Under the pieces are notes generated by a model that made no database searches, was not told the origin of the DNA, and saw only the letters and a list, made by a program, of their open reading frames with translations. From positions 15,701,744 to 15,765,743 of the forward strand of contig CM040443.1 in the NCBI GenBank assembly GCA_022749755.1: a stretch of DNA of 64,000 bases, read 5' to 3'. This DNA comes from Azadirachta indica (lineage: Eukaryota; Streptophyta; Magnoliopsida; Sapindales; Meliaceae). Positions 63,220 through 64,000 of this stretch are shown one piece after another. How positions within the stretch are numbered: the stretch's first letter is position 1; each line of letters starts with the position of its first letter. The position numbers and the translations under genes were made by a program.

Positions 63220-63460
63220 ATGAAAACAATGCCAACTACAGCTGCAAATTGCATTGGTGTGAAATGCAAAGGCGGCCCGGCGTGGAACTGAAATATTAAA
63301 TTCCCATCCAAACCTTTGACTTCGCCTTTTCTTCAATGCTAAGCTGTTGTCTTTTTTTCTTTTTTAACTTTTTTTTTATGTTTACCAGTTACTGTTATAG
63401 CCGGTCATCTCGAAGCCACAAAGTCCACCAGACATTGATGCTAGAGAATAACAAACCCAG
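63220..63460 (+). promoter_or_regulatory. Putative promoter of a PSKR-like gene to the right
   Basis: Counterpart of 29060-29310, with the W-box-type TTTGACTT (63314) and the 'gttactgttatagccgg' block kept. The gene itself would lie beyond the window. Confidence 0.45.
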
Positions 63461-63489
63461 TTACTGTTATAGCCGGTCATCTCGAAGCC
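63386..63489 (+). repeat. Exact 32-bp direct repeat in the putative promoter
   Basis: The same 32 bases (starting CAGTTACTGTTATAGCC, ending CTCGAAGCC) stand at 63386-63417 and 63458-63489. The left copy of the locus has this sequence once (about 29238-29268). Confidence 0.9.
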
Positions 63490-63745
63490 TCTAAGCTTTA
63501 CTAAGATAATCAGTTATAGCATTATTTGATTAAGTATAACAATTTAGTCCACAGCCAGCTCAGAAGCCACGAGTAATTAAAGTTAAAAGTTGGGACTGAT
63601 TTGTTATGATTGATTATATCTAAATTTGTTATTTTGGAAACGATTAGGTTAAAAAAATGTTATTATCCGTTCCCCAATCTCTGAGTTCTGCCTGACCCTT
63701 AGGCTTGCAACGGCAGCAATGAAACCGGTTATTTTGTTCTGGTTT

Positions 63746-64000
63746 TGTTGTTTGTGTTAAATACAAAACCGTGTTGAAGTCAAACCTCATGCCACCCACC
63801 ATTTATTCTTTCTCTATCTGACAGCTCTGTCATCTTCTTCTTCTTCTTCAGATTCACAATTGATCAAACATGAAAACAAAAACAAACCCATCACCACTTT
63901 TGATTTCTTTCTCTTTTACCTTCTTATGTGGATTCTCCACTTAAAACCCACTACAAGCAAAAGCAAAAGAAAAAGCATGATTTCTGATAAGGGTTTCGTT
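63746..64000 (+). promoter_or_regulatory. Putative 5' leader with pyrimidine tract and upstream ORF
   Basis: A TCT-rich run (63828-63850) is followed by an ATG at 63870 opening a 24-codon frame that stops at 63942-63944 (MKTKTNPSPLLISFSFTFLC, then GFST). A second ATG at 63977 (MISDKGFV) runs off the window. CT-rich leaders and short upstream ORFs are common in plant receptor-kinase transcripts. The frames shown are not the PSKR start itself. Assignment as a leader is inferred from position downstream of the duplicated promoter block. Confidence 0.35.

Larger units (their letters stand above)
57995..63745 (+). repeat. Duplicated flank, right copy
   Basis: Collinear with 21325-29510, including the putative promoter block. 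It carries a solo LTR (58599-59393) and a MITE (62896-63065) that the left copy lacks, and lacks the two left-copy insertions. After 63745 the sequences no longer align. Confidence 0.85.

Noticed and set aside
63120..63311. Minus-strand frame of 63 codons
   Set aside because: It is antisense to the conserved upstream block and not conserved as a frame in the left copy.

Overview
The window looks like AT-rich nuclear DNA from a dicotyledonous plant. It is intergenic sequence packed with nested LTR retrotransposons around one recognisable host gene remnant, a phytosulfokine-receptor-like LRR receptor kinase. No prokaryotic, organellar, CRISPR, tRNA or rRNA feature is visible. Almost every coding trace is a degenerate retroelement domain broken by stops and frameshifts, so most are annotated as pseudogenes.

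Layout. (1) 1-4.7 kb: two LTR remnants, one Tekay/Del-like Ty3 LTR followed by a tRNA-Met primer-binding site and one SIRE-like Ty1/copia LTR. (2) 4718-20399: a 15.7-kb Tat-type Ty3/gypsy element on the + strand, bounded by a perfect 5-bp target duplication (AGTAA). It has relics of gag, protease, RT, RNase H and integrase, tandem repeats after pol, and an antisense ORF before the 3' LTR. An Athila-like element (10336-15064, minus strand) sits inside its integrase gene. (3) 21.3-29.5 kb: single-copy-looking DNA leading into a broken PSKR1-like gene (29575-31227, +), which is cut off before its transmembrane and kinase parts by a minus-strand Athila fragment. (4) 33.8-36.3 kb: debris, including a minus-strand Tat-type integrase. 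(5) 36569-54139: a 17.6-kb Ty1/copia locus (+), with imperfect 5-bp target duplications, swollen by a coding-free gypsy derivative (39390-43923), a minus-strand gypsy insertion (46022-50213) that itself holds a + strand solo LTR, and an unclassified foldback-like element. (6) 54.1-56.6 kb: another gypsy LTR with a second copy of that foldback-like element. (7) 56.7-64 kb: two further copies of the DNA flanking the PSKR pseudogene, a partial one (56.7-57.99 kb) joined directly to a nearly full one (58.0-63.7 kb).

Interpretation. The PSKR-like locus has been duplicated in tandem, and transposons later separated the copies. Pairwise comparison of the copies shows empty sites, so several insertions can be ordered in time: a 795-bp solo LTR and a small MITE only in the right copy, and a long-inverted-repeat element and a 2-kb insertion only in the left copy. 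The right copy runs off the window in what looks like a promoter and 5' leader with a pyrimidine-rich tract and a short upstream ORF. I infer that another, possibly intact, PSKR1-like gene starts just beyond base 64000. Family assignments come from motifs read by eye; no search was run.
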